Assembly: GCA_036495425.1 (NCBI GenBank)
Contig: DASXMW010000183.1
Location: 1 to 34,820, forward strand
Length of the DNA stretch: 34,820 bases
From: Bog-532 sp036495425
GTDB taxonomy: Bacteria; Actinomycetota; Actinomycetes; Streptosporangiales; Streptosporangiaceae
Direction: 5' to 3'
Below are positions 14,429 to 22,264 of this stretch, one piece after another (the stretch's first letter is position 1; every line of letters starts with the position of its first letter). The position numbers and the translations under genes are program-made. The notes under the pieces are model-generated. The model had not been told where the DNA came from, made no database searches, and saw only the letters and a list, made by a program, of their open reading frames with translations.

Positions 14429-14881
14429 ATGACCAAAGCCGTCCAGGATCGCATGGTGGAAGTGGCCCGGATCAGGGACGCCTTCCAGACGGCGGTCTTC
14501 GCCGAGCGCGACCTCGACCGAGCCATGGCCCTGGCCACCAGTGGCTGCACGCTGACCAACATCCCCGCCAACCGGGGCGCGGGCGGCGGTGAGCTGCGCC
14601 GCTACCTGGCCGAGGAGGTGCTGCCGCACCTACCTGCCGACCTCACCTTCCGGCGGATCTCCCGCACCGGTGACCGCTGGCGGGTGGCCCAGGAAGACCT
14701 GGTCAGCTTCTGCCACGACCGCGAGCTGCCGTGGCTGCTGCCCGGGGTGCCACCCACCCACCAGCGCGTCGAGGACGTCCTCGCCATCTCGGTGGTGACC
14801 ATCGAACGCTCGCTCATCGCGTCCCACCGGACCCTGTGGGACCAGACGGCCCTTCTCACCCAGCTGCGGCTCGGGCCGTGA
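14429..14881 (+). CDS. NTF2-like (SnoaL-type) fold protein
   Basis: A 150-aa protein with the cone-shaped NTF2/SnoaL pattern: N-terminal helices (ARIRDAFQTAVFAERDLDRAMALA), then strands TLTNIPANRGAGGG, TFRRISRTGDRWRVAQEDLVSF, and VLAISVVTIER with LIASHRTLWDQ. A similar domain is found alone or fused to dienelactone hydrolase-type proteins in actinobacteria. Function is not known; relatives bind or isomerise small hydrophobic molecules. GGGAGG about 10 bases upstream supports the ATG. It probably forms an operon with the preceding SDR. Confidence 0.7.
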   Translation: MTKAVQDRMVEVARIRDAFQTAVFAERDLDRAMALATSGCTLTNIPANRGAGGGELRRYLAEEVLPHLPADLTFRRISRTGDRWRVAQEDLVSFCHDRELPWLLPGVPPTHQRVEDVLAISVVTIERSLIASHRTLWDQTALLTQLRLGP

Positions 14882-14962
14882 CAAGTTATTCGCTGGCCGG
14901 CCCGGCCCGATCGGCCTAGCCTGCTGTCCGTCGGACACCGATGCCCACGGGGGGACCTGGCT

Positions 14963-15439
14963 GTGTCGTATACCAAAGACGTCGGTGAGGTCAGCGCGCG
15001 CTACCGGCCGGGCGGCCAGGCGCCGTCGGTCACGTACCCGTCGGGCACGCACGTGGTGTTCACCGCCCCCGGCTCGGCCACCAACGGCCAGTACGGCCTG
15101 TTCGAGTGGAACATGAGTGGGACCCGGGGCGGCCCCGACCCCCACTTTCACCGGACCTTTTCCGAGTCCTTCTACGTCATGGAGGGCACGGTCCGGCTCT
15201 ACAACGGCGACGGCTGGATCGACGCGGTCAAGGGTGACTTCCTGTACGTGCCGCAGGGCGGGACCCATGCCTTCTCCAACGAGAGCGGCGCCCCGGCCCG
15301 GATGCTGATCCTGTTCGCGCCCGGCCCGGCCCGGGAGCGGTACTTCACCGAACTGGCCGAGATCCGCTCGTCCGGCCGCACCATGACCGACGAGGACTGG
15401 CTCGAGGTCTGGGCCCGGCACGACCAGTTCCCGGCCTGA
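14963..15439 (+). CDS. Cupin domain protein
   Basis: A 158-aa single-domain cupin. Motif 1 is PDPHFHRTFSESFYVMEGTV (residues 52-71), giving the metal ligands His-x-His and Glu. Motif 2 is GDFLYVPQGGTHAFSN with the last His ligand. This is the cupin_2 arrangement, so a bound Fe, Mn or Ni ion is expected. The short C-terminal segment (MTDEDWLEVWARHDQFPA) is found in several actinobacterial cupins that may act as quercetinase-like dioxygenases or as ligand-binding proteins. The start is GTG 14963, with a G run about 10 bases upstream. The 81-base gap before it is enough for its own promoter. Confidence 0.85.
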   Translation: MSYTKDVGEVSARYRPGGQAPSVTYPSGTHVVFTAPGSATNGQYGLFEWNMSGTRGGPDPHFHRTFSESFYVMEGTVRLYNGDGWIDAVKGDFLYVPQGGTHAFSNESGAPARMLILFAPGPARERYFTELAEIRSSGRTMTDEDWLEVWARHDQFPA

Positions 15440-15444
15440 GTCCG

Positions 15445-16257
15445 TTACCGGAACGGCACGGTGACCGTGATGGTGTCCGGGAACCAGTGGGCTCCGCCGG
15501 GCTGCTGCGGTGCCCCGCACACCGTCTGCAGATACCTCATGGGTGGGCCGAAGCCGGCCAGCGTGTCGCCGGCCGGGAATCCGTAGCTGTCCCGGATGAC
15601 GTAGCCGAGGGTTCCGGTGTAGCGCCCGTGCTCGCGGCGGACGCTCCCGGTCACGGTCAGGCCCTGGGTGCCGCGGAACCCCCAGTACAGATCGCCGGAC
15701 TCGAAGGCCACCGTCGGCAGCTGCCCGGCCGGCAGCCGGATGCGGGTCCGGCCCGCCTTCAGCTGGCCACCGATCTCGGCCTGGACCTGGTGGTCGACCG
15801 CCCGGAAGGCGGCACTGGCCCGCGCCGCCTTCGAGATCGCCGATCCGGCCCGGTAGTCGACCTCGGTGCCGGTTCCCCGGAGAAAGTGGGTCAGCAGGGC
15901 GGCCGCGGCCGGGAAGCCCGCGCCGGCGAACCCGGTCGCCACTCTGGCGCCCAGGGCCCGGTCGGCGGAGAACGTCTCGCGGTCACAGCTGGCCCCCGCC
16001 GCTTGCGCGTGGGTGTCCTGGCTTCCGCTCGGCAGCACCGGGTGGTCCCCGGTGACGGTGATGGCCGGGGTGGCCCGGGGCGTGGCGGGCACCCGGGGTG
16101 CGCGGGGCGTGCCGGACGCGCGGGATCCGCTGGACTGGCCGGTCGCCGGCCGGGCCGACCCCGTCGGCGACGCGGTGCAGCCCGGCAGCGCGGCCAGTAC
16201 CCCCAGCGAAACGGCGGAGACGACCGCCCGCCACGGCCTGCCCCGCCGACGCCCCAT
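15445..16257 (-). CDS. Putative secreted lipoprotein of unknown function
   Basis: A 270-aa protein with a lipoprotein signal peptide: basic MGRRRGRPWR, a hydrophobic core, and lipobox L-P-G-C at residues 24-27, with Cys27 the lipidation site. A Ser/Thr/Pro/Ala-rich linker runs to about residue 65. The mature domain carries two cysteines (near residues 90 and 247) that could form a disulphide. I do not recognise the domain; its strand-rich C-terminal half (TVAFESGDLYWGFRGTQGLT, YVIRDSYGF) could be a ligand-binding sandwich. It ends 5 bases after the convergent cupin stop and diverges from the PPOX gene. Confidence 0.75.
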   Translation of the reverse strand: MGRRRGRPWRAVVSAVSLGVLAALPGCTASPTGSARPATGQSSGSRASGTPRAPRVPATPRATPAITVTGDHPVLPSGSQDTHAQAAGASCDRETFSADRALGARVATGFAGAGFPAAAALLTHFLRGTGTEVDYRAGSAISKAARASAAFRAVDHQVQAEIGGQLKAGRTRIRLPAGQLPTVAFESGDLYWGFRGTQGLTVTGSVRREHGRYTGTLGYVIRDSYGFPAGDTLAGFGPPMRYLQTVCGAPQQPGGAHWFPDTITVTVPFR

Positions 16258-16322
16258 GGTCCGAGCATCCCACGGCCACGCGCGGCCGATTCCTTTGCGC
16301 CGGTCATGAGGTCAGTAAGGGC

Positions 16323-16787
16323 ATGAGCACTCAGGCATTTCACGATCCCCACCGGAACGGCCGCCCGGGCCAGGACGCACGGCAGACCGCCGGGCGGATC
16401 CTGGCCGGACCGCACCTGGCCATTCTCTCGACCACCAACCCGGACGGCTCACCGCAGGCTTCGGTGATCTTCGTCAAGCCGGACGGTGACGACCTCCTGT
16501 TCAGCACGATCAAGGGGCGCCGCAAGACCGCGAACATGCAGCGCGACACCAGGGCGAGCCTGCTGATCCACAGCCTGCCCGACGCGGACGGGGAGTTCAC
16601 CTACGCGGTCATGTCGGGCCCGGTCGAGCTCACCGACGACCCCGGAGGCGCCTTTCACCAGGTCATGTACGACCTGCACATGGGCGGGGCCGCCCCGCCC
16701 GCCGAGCCGGGAGCGGAGCGGCTGATCGTCCGGCTGCGGACCAGCCACGTCTACGCGCCGCCCGCCTACGTGGCCACGGCTGACTAG
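16323..16787 (+). CDS. PPOX-class (split-barrel) F420- or FMN-dependent oxidoreductase
   Basis: A 154-aa flavin/deazaflavin split-barrel protein. HLAILSTTNPDGSPQASVIFVKPDGDDLLFSTIKGRRKTAN is the typical N-terminal half, where the LSTxxxDGxPxxxxV strand-turn and the KGRRKTxN stretch contact the cofactor phosphate. Length is usual for the group. Actinobacterial members with this pattern commonly use F420; FMN cannot be excluded. Proposed roles are reduction of biliverdin-like or quinone substrates. ATG 16323 is preceded by GTAAGGG at short spacing. After the TAG at 16785-16787, the same frame stays open with strong coding codon use for 29 more codons (described separately). Confidence 0.85.
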   Translation: MSTQAFHDPHRNGRPGQDARQTAGRILAGPHLAILSTTNPDGSPQASVIFVKPDGDDLLFSTIKGRRKTANMQRDTRASLLIHSLPDADGEFTYAVMSGPVELTDDPGGAFHQVMYDLHMGGAAPPAEPGAERLIVRLRTSHVYAPPAYVATAD

Positions 16788-16877
16788 CGCGCAGCGCTGG
16801 CCCGCAGCGCGACCACCGACCTGGCCACCCAGCGCGACCAGCGCGAGCGCATCACCGGGCTGAAGAAGCTGGACTGA
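16788..16877 (+). other. In-frame, coding-like extension after the PPOX stop
   Basis: Directly after the TAG, the same frame runs 29 codons to a TGA at 16875-16877, with 28 of 29 codons ending in G or C. The peptide ends ATQRDQRERITGLKKLD, which looks like a real helical C-terminus. It overlaps the 3' end of the leftward DUF4397 gene by 26 bases. It may be a former C-terminus cut off by a new stop, the remnant of another gene, or a readthrough product. Confidence 0.4.
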
Positions 16878-17736
16878 GCCGCCGCCACCGGACGAGACCC
16901 ACCGTGGCCAGCAGGGCACCGGCCGCGATCATCGCCAGCCACGGCACGGGGGTACCGGACGGGTGCGGGGCGGTCCCGCCGAATCCCGCCGCGACGCCGC
17001 CGGCCGGCATGACCAGGCTGCCGGAGGAGTCGGTCAGGGCGCCGACCTTCAGCCCGGAGGGGTTGTCGAGCACCACGAACGTGTGCACGCTGTCCGCGGT
17101 CACGGTGACCGCCTGGGCGGTGTCATCACCCGGGGCGGTGAACTTCACCGTCTGCGCACCCGGCGAGACCGCGGTGTACGACGTGGCCGACCCGAAGGTG
17201 AGCTGCTGGCCGAGCACGTCCGTCCCGTAGCTGACGGTCACCCGGTGCTGTTTCAGCGAGGCCTGCAGGACCCGGACCACGGCCTTACCGGACGGAGCGG
17301 CCATCTGGTCCTTCAGCACCTCGGTCCGCAGTCCGGGGTCGGGGCCCATGGCGGCCAGGGTGAAGGCGCCGCCCGCGGTCACCATGAAACTCGTGGTCAG
17401 CGCGGGGTTACTGGTGGCGGGCGCGCCGTAGCCCCGCATCGCCACCGTGTACTGGCCGGGGGTGACCGCCACGTAGCGGGAGACGGCGCCGTACTTGACG
17501 TCCTTCAGCACGGTGGGGCGGCCGGGGTCGCCGAACGGATACACGTACATGTCCATGGGCGGCGCCTGCGGCGACAGGTGGGCGATCCGGATCCAGCCCT
17601 CGGGCCCGCTCGCGGATGCGGCCGAGGCGGACGGCGCCGCCGCCGCGGCCAGGGCAGCCAGGCTGCCCAGCAAAGTTGTCATCACTGCCAGCCGGGCCGG
17701 ACGCCACCAGGCCGGACGCCACCGAAACAGTCGCAT
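16852..17736 (-). CDS. DUF4397 surface protein
   Basis: A 294-aa exported and anchored protein. The signal peptide spans about residues 1-40 (MRLFRWRPAWWRPARLAV, then a hydrophobic Ala-rich core ending A-S-A-A). Two DUF4397 beta-sandwich repeats follow, beginning GWIRIAHLSPQAPPMDMYVY and GKAVVRVLQASLKQHRVTVS. IRxxHxSPxxPxxDxYV is the hallmark of the domain. A Gly/Pro linker, a membrane helix (PWLAMIAAGALLATVGLVRW) and a basic tail (RRLSPASSAR) end it, with no LPxTG sorting signal. Function is unknown; in actinobacteria such genes sit beside sortase or cell-envelope genes. It lies 12 bases downstream of the membrane-anchored protein gene, with GAGGGGAA as ribosome site, so the two are an operon. 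Confidence 0.85.
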   Translation of the reverse strand: MRLFRWRPAWWRPARLAVMTTLLGSLAALAAAAAPSASAASASGPEGWIRIAHLSPQAPPMDMYVYPFGDPGRPTVLKDVKYGAVSRYVAVTPGQYTVAMRGYGAPATSNPALTTSFMVTAGGAFTLAAMGPDPGLRTEVLKDQMAAPSGKAVVRVLQASLKQHRVTVSYGTDVLGQQLTFGSATSYTAVSPGAQTVKFTAPGDDTAQAVTVTADSVHTFVVLDNPSGLKVGALTDSSGSLVMPAGGVAAGFGGTAPHPSGTPVPWLAMIAAGALLATVGLVRWRRLSPASSAR

Positions 17737-17748
17737 GGTCAGTTCCCC

Positions 17749-18702
17749 TCAACGGAATGGATTCGATCTCAGCGAGAGTGCGCCACCGGCCGGGCTGGGC
17801 TGCGGTGAGCCGGTGCCGAGCACCGGTGACAGCAACCCCAGCGGGCTCGGCAGGGCGAATTCGATACTCAGCCCGGTCTGGCCGGCGGTCACGGCGTGAG
17901 CGGGCATGTAGGGCGGGTTCTGGGCACGCACCATGGCCAGGGCGCCCGGCCGGTCGCGGCCGATCATGGTGATGCCGACCTCGCGGAACAGCACCGGGGC
18001 GCCGGGGGCGGCATCGCCGAGCGCGGTCACCCGGAACGAGTACCGGGACGCCAGCACCGCCAGCGTGGCCAGCAGCCGGGTGTCCAGCTGGCCGGCGCGC
18101 AGCAGGGCGGCGCCGGGCGCGGTGAACCGGATGTGCGGGTTGCGCAGCAGCTGGGACCCGGCCGACCGGCGCGCGGCCAGGTCGGCCCGGAGCGCGGCCC
18201 GGTAGGCCGAAGGCCCGCCCGGCTCGACCGCGAACATCTCGACCCGGCTAGCGCCGGAACCAAAGCTGGCGATCCGCGCTGGCTGGTACCGCTCAGCCAG
18301 CCCGCCCGCCGGCCCGGACGTCACGAGCACATCGGCCCCGAGCGGGCGGGCGGCCGCGGTGCGCAGCGGCATCAGCTGGCCCGCGGCGATGCCCTGTTGC
18401 TGCAGGACCGGGCACAGGTCAGGGTCACAGGCGATGATCGCGCTGTCGCTGACCTCACCGGCGATCCAGCTCGCGGCCTGGGCCCGGGCTCTGATCGCCG
18501 CGGACGGCGCGCCCGAGGTGGCCGCCGACGCTGGCGAGGCCGGCGACGGGGCGCTGGTGCGGTCGCCGGTCAGCCACCAGGCGAGCCCGGCCGCCGCGGC
18601 CAGAACCAGGGCCAGGGCGGCCAGCCGCCAGCCCCGGCGGGCATGCCGGGATCCGGAGCCGCTGACACGCAGCGGCGGCGCGGGAAAGTCTTCCGACCCC
18701 AC
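17749..18702 (-). CDS. Membrane-anchored extracytoplasmic protein, partner of the DUF4397 gene
   Basis: A 317-aa protein with one N-terminal membrane helix (LAALALVLAAAAGLAWWLTG, about residues 28-47), preceded by a basic cytoplasmic segment (HARRGWR). A Ser/Pro/Ala linker leads into an outside domain. That domain contains I-A-C-D-P-D-L-C-P-V-L, with two cysteines five residues apart, and a Rossmann-like alternation (GADVLVTSG, ARIASFGSGASRVEMFAVE). I do not recognise the family. The start chosen is GTG 18702, with a run of G about 8 bases upstream; GTG 18711 is the alternative, and the longer open frame to 18759 lacks a ribosome site. It is the first gene of a two-gene operon with the DUF4397 protein. 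Confidence 0.7.
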   Translation of the reverse strand: MGSEDFPAPPLRVSGSGSRHARRGWRLAALALVLAAAAGLAWWLTGDRTSAPSPASPASAATSGAPSAAIRARAQAASWIAGEVSDSAIIACDPDLCPVLQQQGIAAGQLMPLRTAAARPLGADVLVTSGPAGGLAERYQPARIASFGSGASRVEMFAVEPGGPSAYRAALRADLAARRSAGSQLLRNPHIRFTAPGAALLRAGQLDTRLLATLAVLASRYSFRVTALGDAAPGAPVLFREVGITMIGRDRPGALAMVRAQNPPYMPAHAVTAGQTGLSIEFALPSPLGLLSPVLGTGSPQPSPAGGALSLRSNPFR

Positions 18703-18894
18703 ACTGACCACCCCCCAGGGCGGCGGATGACGCGCAACCTTCGCGGCACAGCAGAGCACTCGGAACGGCCCCGCTCAACCGGAATGGCCAATTAGTTATG
18801 GTCTGCGGGCAATCGGCGGGGGCCTTCCGGCAGGCGCTCACGGAATCCCGGCCGGCACCAACCTTGGGCTGAAGCTCACGTGCGGGCCCACGGC

Positions 18895-18924
18895 CGCGTC
18901 TGCAGGGTGAGGTCTGCAGACGCG
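18895..18924. promoter_or_regulatory. Perfect 11-bp inverted repeat upstream of the SnoaL-like gene
   Basis: Arms CGCGTCTGCAG (18895-18905) and CTGCAGACGCG (18914-18924) with an 8-base spacer. It ends 35 bases before the ATG at 18960. No T run follows, and the position suits an operator or a leader hairpin. Confidence 0.55.
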
Positions 18925-18959
18925 CAACTGGCCACTCACGAGAAGAAGGGCAACGACTG

Positions 18960-19421
18960 ATGCCGAGCGAGGAGAAGAAGACCGAGGAGAACAAGGCCGT
19001 GGTCGGCAAGTGGTTCGCCGAGTTCTGGGGCCCGGACTACAACCCGGCCGTGATCGACGAACTGGCCGCCGCGGACATCCGGTTCGAGTACTCGCTGCAC
19101 GCGCCGCTGCGCGGCCGGGACGCGGTCCGCGAGTTCGCCGCCAAGTTCCGGGCTGCGTTCCCCGACCTCAGCTTCTGGGGTACCGCCGACCTGATCGCCG
19201 AGGGTGACTACGTGGTCGGCCAGTGGGAGGGCGGCGGCACCCACACCGGGGACGCCTTCGACGACATGCCGGTCGGCGCGCTGCCGGCCAGCACCGGCAA
19301 GGTGATGCGGTTCACCGGCACCACCGTGCTCAAGGTTGAGAACGGGCTCATCACCGAGGAGATCGGCCTGGACGACGGGGTCACCGCCCTGCGTCAGCTC
19401 GGCCTCATCACCGCGGCCTGA
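18960..19421 (+). CDS. SnoaL-like / ester cyclase family protein
   Basis: A 153-aa NTF2-fold protein. ENKAVVGKWFAEFWGPDYNPAVIDELAAADIRFEYSL, then GRDAVREFAAKFRAAFPDLSF, match the SnoaL-like ester cyclase group. The later strands DLIAEGDYVVGQWEGGGTHTG and RFTGTTVLKVENGLITEEIG complete the cone; the Gly-Gly-Thr-His region lines the pocket in relatives. Actual cyclases are a minority in this family; many members are uncharacterised. AGAAGGG about 10 bases upstream supports the ATG. The gene has an own leader with a perfect inverted repeat and is closed by a terminator, so it is monocistronic. Confidence 0.85.
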   Translation: MPSEEKKTEENKAVVGKWFAEFWGPDYNPAVIDELAAADIRFEYSLHAPLRGRDAVREFAAKFRAAFPDLSFWGTADLIAEGDYVVGQWEGGGTHTGDAFDDMPVGALPASTGKVMRFTGTTVLKVENGLITEEIGLDDGVTALRQLGLITAA

Positions 19422-19429
19422 GCCCGCCC

Positions 19430-19468
19430 CGCCCCCAGCCCGGACGGCAGGCGGACGGGCTGGGGGCG
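19430..19468 (+). terminator. Hairpin terminator after the SnoaL-like gene
   Basis: Perfect 13-bp stem (19430-19442 with 19456-19468) and a 13-base loop, starting 9 bases after the stop. No T run, as is common in high-GC actinomycetes. Confidence 0.6.
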
Positions 19469-19541
19469 CCGCCGGTGTGGTTAGCGGGCCACGCCGCGGG
19501 TAGCGCTGGGAGACCTGGGGAGCGACGAAAGGACCCTGAGC

Positions 19542-19757
19542 ATGTGGGCATTCTTCTCCCGGCGCCTGCGGACGTGGCTGCTGCTGGCCATCGCGCTGCC
19601 GCTGGCCCGGGCTCTCGTCCACCGCCTGGCGCTGGCCGCCGAGCGGCGTGATGCGTCCACCCGGACCGCGAAGGCACTGCACCAGGCCGACTCCACGGTC
19701 ACCGCCGTGTCCCGGCGGACCGCCAGCAAGCGGGAGCGCCGCAAGGGCAGGCGCTGA
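19542..19757 (+). CDS. Small basic membrane-associated protein (71 aa)
   Basis: The sequence opens MWAFFSRRLRTWLLLAIALPLARALVHRL..., giving one hydrophobic helix at about residues 10-28. A soluble, strongly basic tail ends in R-R-T-A-S-K-R-E-R-R-K-G-R-R. AAAGGA lies 9-10 bases before the ATG. Similar small helix-plus-basic-tail proteins are widespread in actinomycetes without assigned function. The tail could bind nucleic acid or acidic lipid, but this is inference. It stands alone between a terminator and the aldo/keto reductase gene. Confidence 0.65.
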   Translation: MWAFFSRRLRTWLLLAIALPLARALVHRLALAAERRDASTRTAKALHQADSTVTAVSRRTASKRERRKGRR

Positions 19758-19876
19758 CCGGCGCCAGCAGGCCAGCAGGCAGGTCAAAGGCGCGACCATG
19801 GGGTGAAGCCGGCCGTGCTGGGCAGGGGAGAGAAGATAAGAGCCAGCATTCCCCACCTTCGAGGAGGGTTTCCGCC

Positions 19877-20716
19877 TTGACCGCGGTACCGCAGATCACG
19901 CTGAACAACGGCCGGTCCATCCCGCAGCTCGGCTTCGGGGTGTTCCAGATCGAAAAAGCAGACACGGTCGCGGCGGTGACCAACGCGCTGCAGACCGGCT
20001 ACCGGCACATCGACACGGCCGAGGGCTACGGCAACGAGGAGGAGGTCGGCGAGGCCGTCGCCAAGTCGGACCTGGACCGCGGCGACGTGTTCGTGACCAG
20101 CAAGCTCGAGAACAGCGCCCATCGGCCCGACGACGCCCGGCTGGCGTTCGAGGCGACGCTGGCCGCGCTGGGCTTCGACTACCTCGACCTGTTCCTCATC
20201 CACTGGCCGATGCCGACCAAGTACGACGGCGACTTCGTCTCGACCTGGCGGACGCTGGAGGAGTTCTACCGCGACGGGCGGGCCCGCTCGATCGGCGTGT
20301 CCAACTTCCAGCCGCACCACCTGCGCCGCCTGCACCAGGAGACGGAGGTCCCGCCCGCCGTCAACCAGATCGAGGTGCACCCGTACCTGACCCAGGACGA
20401 GGTGCGCGGGTTCTGCAACGAGCACGGGATCGCGGTCGAGGCCTGGTCCCCGATCGGGCAGGGCCTGGTGCTGGACGACCCGGTCATCCGGTCCATCGCC
20501 AACCGGGCCGGGAAGACCCCGGCCCAGGTCGTGCTGCGGTGGCACATCCAGCGCGGGGACATCGTGTTCCCCAAGTCGGTCACCCCGGCCCGGATCAAGG
20601 AGAACTTCGACATCTTCGGCTTCGAGCTGTCCGATGCCGACGTGGCCGACATCAGCGCGCTGAACAAGAACCAGCGCACCGGCCCCGACCCCGACACGTT
20701 CGGCGCCGGGGCCTGA
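19877..20716 (+). CDS. Aldo/keto reductase
   Basis: A 279-aa NADPH-dependent aldo/keto reductase of the 2,5-diketo-gluconate reductase-like (AKR5) type. The catalytic tetrad is visible: Asp46 and Tyr51 in HIDTAEGYGNE, Lys76 in VTSKLEN, and His109 in LFLIHWP. GVSNFQPHHLRRL and the C-terminal I-V-F-P-K-S-V-T-P-A-R-I-K-E-N stretch form the cofactor-binding signature. Length is normal. The start is TTG 19877, chosen for the GAGGAGGG at 19861-19868, 8 bases upstream. It reduces small aldehydes or keto sugars; the natural substrate is unknown. It appears monocistronic. Confidence 0.93.
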   Translation: MTAVPQITLNNGRSIPQLGFGVFQIEKADTVAAVTNALQTGYRHIDTAEGYGNEEEVGEAVAKSDLDRGDVFVTSKLENSAHRPDDARLAFEATLAALGFDYLDLFLIHWPMPTKYDGDFVSTWRTLEEFYRDGRARSIGVSNFQPHHLRRLHQETEVPPAVNQIEVHPYLTQDEVRGFCNEHGIAVEAWSPIGQGLVLDDPVIRSIANRAGKTPAQVVLRWHIQRGDIVFPKSVTPARIKENFDIFGFELSDADVADISALNKNQRTGPDPDTFGAGA

Positions 20717-20815
20717 GCCCGTCCGCGGGACGCCTCAGCTGGAGGGAGAGCAAGGCTCCATCGATCAATAAAGTGGCCATTTCATGTCGTGATAGCGGCA
20801 GTTTCCGCACACAAA

Positions 20816-20839
20816 CCCCGGGCTAGAACCAGCCTGGGG
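20816..20839 (-). terminator. Weak terminator of the PhyH gene
   Basis: Read on the minus strand, a 9-bp stem with one G-T pair (CCCCAGGCT / AGCCCGGGG) and a 6-base loop is followed by TTTGTGT. It lies about 50 bases past the stop of the leftward PhyH gene. Confidence 0.5.
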
Positions 20840-20887
20840 TCGGCTCAGGCGCGGTGCCGGCCCGGGGCGTTGCCACGGCACAGACGA

Positions 20888-21658
20888 TCATACGGCCAGC
20901 AGGTAGCGCTGCTCCGGGGTCAGGCGCTGGTAGGTCGCCTCGTGCAGGTAGTCGGCGAACACGGTCTGCTGCCGCTGGTCGCGCCGGACGAAGGCGGCGT
21001 GGATGGCCCGGCGCGGGGCGCCGGTGCGGTTCAGGGTGCCGCCGTGCCAGAGATGGCTGTTGAACACCACACAGGTGCCGGCCGTCCCGGTCACCAGGAC
21101 CTCGTCCGGGTGCGGGGCGGCCGGGTCGTCGAGGGCGTCCTTGGGCACCCGGCCCCAGCGGTGTGATCCCGGCACCACGCGGGTGGCCCCGTTCCCGGCG
21201 GTGAAGTCGTCCAGCATCCAGATGGAGTTGGCGATCTGGTACTCGCCCGCCGCCACCGCGCCCGGCCAGTCGACGTGGAGGCCCTGGTGGCCCTGACCGG
21301 GCCGCGCGCTGCGCCCGTTGAGCGAGAAGACCTTCTCGGGCTGCCAGCCCAGCACGTGCGCGATGGCCGACAGCTGGCGCGGGTTGTTCCAGCACAGGTC
21401 GAACACGGGATCCTTGTCGACCAGGTTGGCCAGCCGGTCGGTGCCCGCCTCCTGGTGCGCCTCCAGGCCGGCCTGGTCGCCCTCGGACTCGACCAGCTCG
21501 TCGAACCGCCGCCCGACCGCCCGCACCGCGTCCGGGTCGAGCAGGCCGGGCAGCGGCAGGTAGCCCTGCTCGTCGAGCCGGGCCCGGTCGGCGTCGGACA
21601 GCAGCGTCGGGCTGGCCCCGAACGAGCCGAGAAGCTGGATCATCTCCGGGTCGGGCAT
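20888..21658 (-). CDS. Phytanoyl-CoA dioxygenase (PhyH) family protein
   Basis: A 256-aa Fe(II)/2-oxoglutarate-dependent oxygenase fold protein. The facial triad is His128-x-Asp130 (GLHVDWPG) and His205 (HLWHGGT); Arg216 or Arg217 (GAPRRAIH) would bind the 2-oxoglutarate carboxylate. ATRVVPGSH is the usual PhyH strand. Bacterial members hydroxylate diverse small molecules, including amino acids, ectoine and natural-product intermediates, so the substrate is open. The start is ATG 21658 with GGAGG 5 bases upstream; the longer open frame to 21925 is not supported. It diverges from a small helical protein gene across about 240 bases. Confidence 0.9.
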   Translation of the reverse strand: MPDPEMIQLLGSFGASPTLLSDADRARLDEQGYLPLPGLLDPDAVRAVGRRFDELVESEGDQAGLEAHQEAGTDRLANLVDKDPVFDLCWNNPRQLSAIAHVLGWQPEKVFSLNGRSARPGQGHQGLHVDWPGAVAAGEYQIANSIWMLDDFTAGNGATRVVPGSHRWGRVPKDALDDPAAPHPDEVLVTGTAGTCVVFNSHLWHGGTLNRTGAPRRAIHAAFVRRDQRQQTVFADYLHEATYQRLTPEQRYLLAV

Positions 21659-21899
21659 GGTGCCTCCGTATCGTCTTGTCCTCAGCGCATTGTTTACTGT
21701 CAACGATTTCAGCACAAGCTCCCTGGTTGCGCGCCGGCCGGGGCGGCGGCCCGGCTTCGACGGCGCCCGGCACCTGCTCGGCTCGCTGGTGGTCGCGGCG
21801 ACCGCCCCGGACCCCGGTGGCACGGCCGGGATGGCCGCCACTGACAATGGCACGGTGATCCCGCCTCGGCTGGCGGGCCCCTCACCGAGGAGGACGGGC

Positions 21900-22136
21900 G
21901 TGGACCTGGAGCAGACCCTGAACAAGATCGTGGAACTGAGCCGCGAGGAGCTGCGGATCGTCCGGAAGCGGGCCGAGGAGAAGACCCCTGCCCGCGATCA
22001 CGGCCACGACTACCACGAGATGCTGCAGGCCGCCGACCAGCTGGACCACCACGCGCACCTGCTGCGGCGGCTGCACGACGGCGAGTTCGAGAAGGGCTGG
22101 CGGCACGAGAGCCGGGCGGACAGCAACGGCTCCTGA
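21900..22136 (+). CDS. Small charged helical protein (78 aa)
   Basis: An all-helical, highly charged protein: MDLEQTLNKIVELSREELRI, then V-R-K-R-A-E-E-K, a His/Asp-rich middle (DHGHDYHEMLQAADQLDHHAH) and LLRRLHDGEFEKGW. Heptad-like leucines suggest a coiled coil. The many histidines could bind metal, but no defined motif is present. GAGGAGG at 21887-21893 sits 6 bases before GTG 21900, a strong start. I do not recognise the family. Confidence 0.65.
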   Translation: MDLEQTLNKIVELSREELRIVRKRAEEKTPARDHGHDYHEMLQAADQLDHHAHLLRRLHDGEFEKGWRHESRADSNGS

Positions 22137-22147
22137 CCCGCGGGCCA

Positions 22148-22193
22148 GGGCCGGAGCCGCCGGCCCGGCTCGACCCGCGGCAGGCTCCGGCCC
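22148..22193 (+). terminator. Possible hairpin terminator
   Basis: Arms GGGCCGGAGCC (22148-22158) and GGCTCCGGCCC (22183-22193) are perfect complements with a 24-base GC-rich loop that can fold further. It begins 11 bases after the small-protein stop. No T run. Confidence 0.45.
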
Positions 22194-22264
22194 GGCTTGA
22201 CGGGCCGCGGGCCCCGGGTGATGCTCGAACAGGCCTCTTGTGCCGTTTTCGGGTCGATCCGACA

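Noticed and set aside
21690..21725. TTGTTTACTGTCAACGA upstream of the PhyH gene as a GntR-type operator
   Set aside because: Symmetry is only partial and no GntR gene is near; not strong enough to call.
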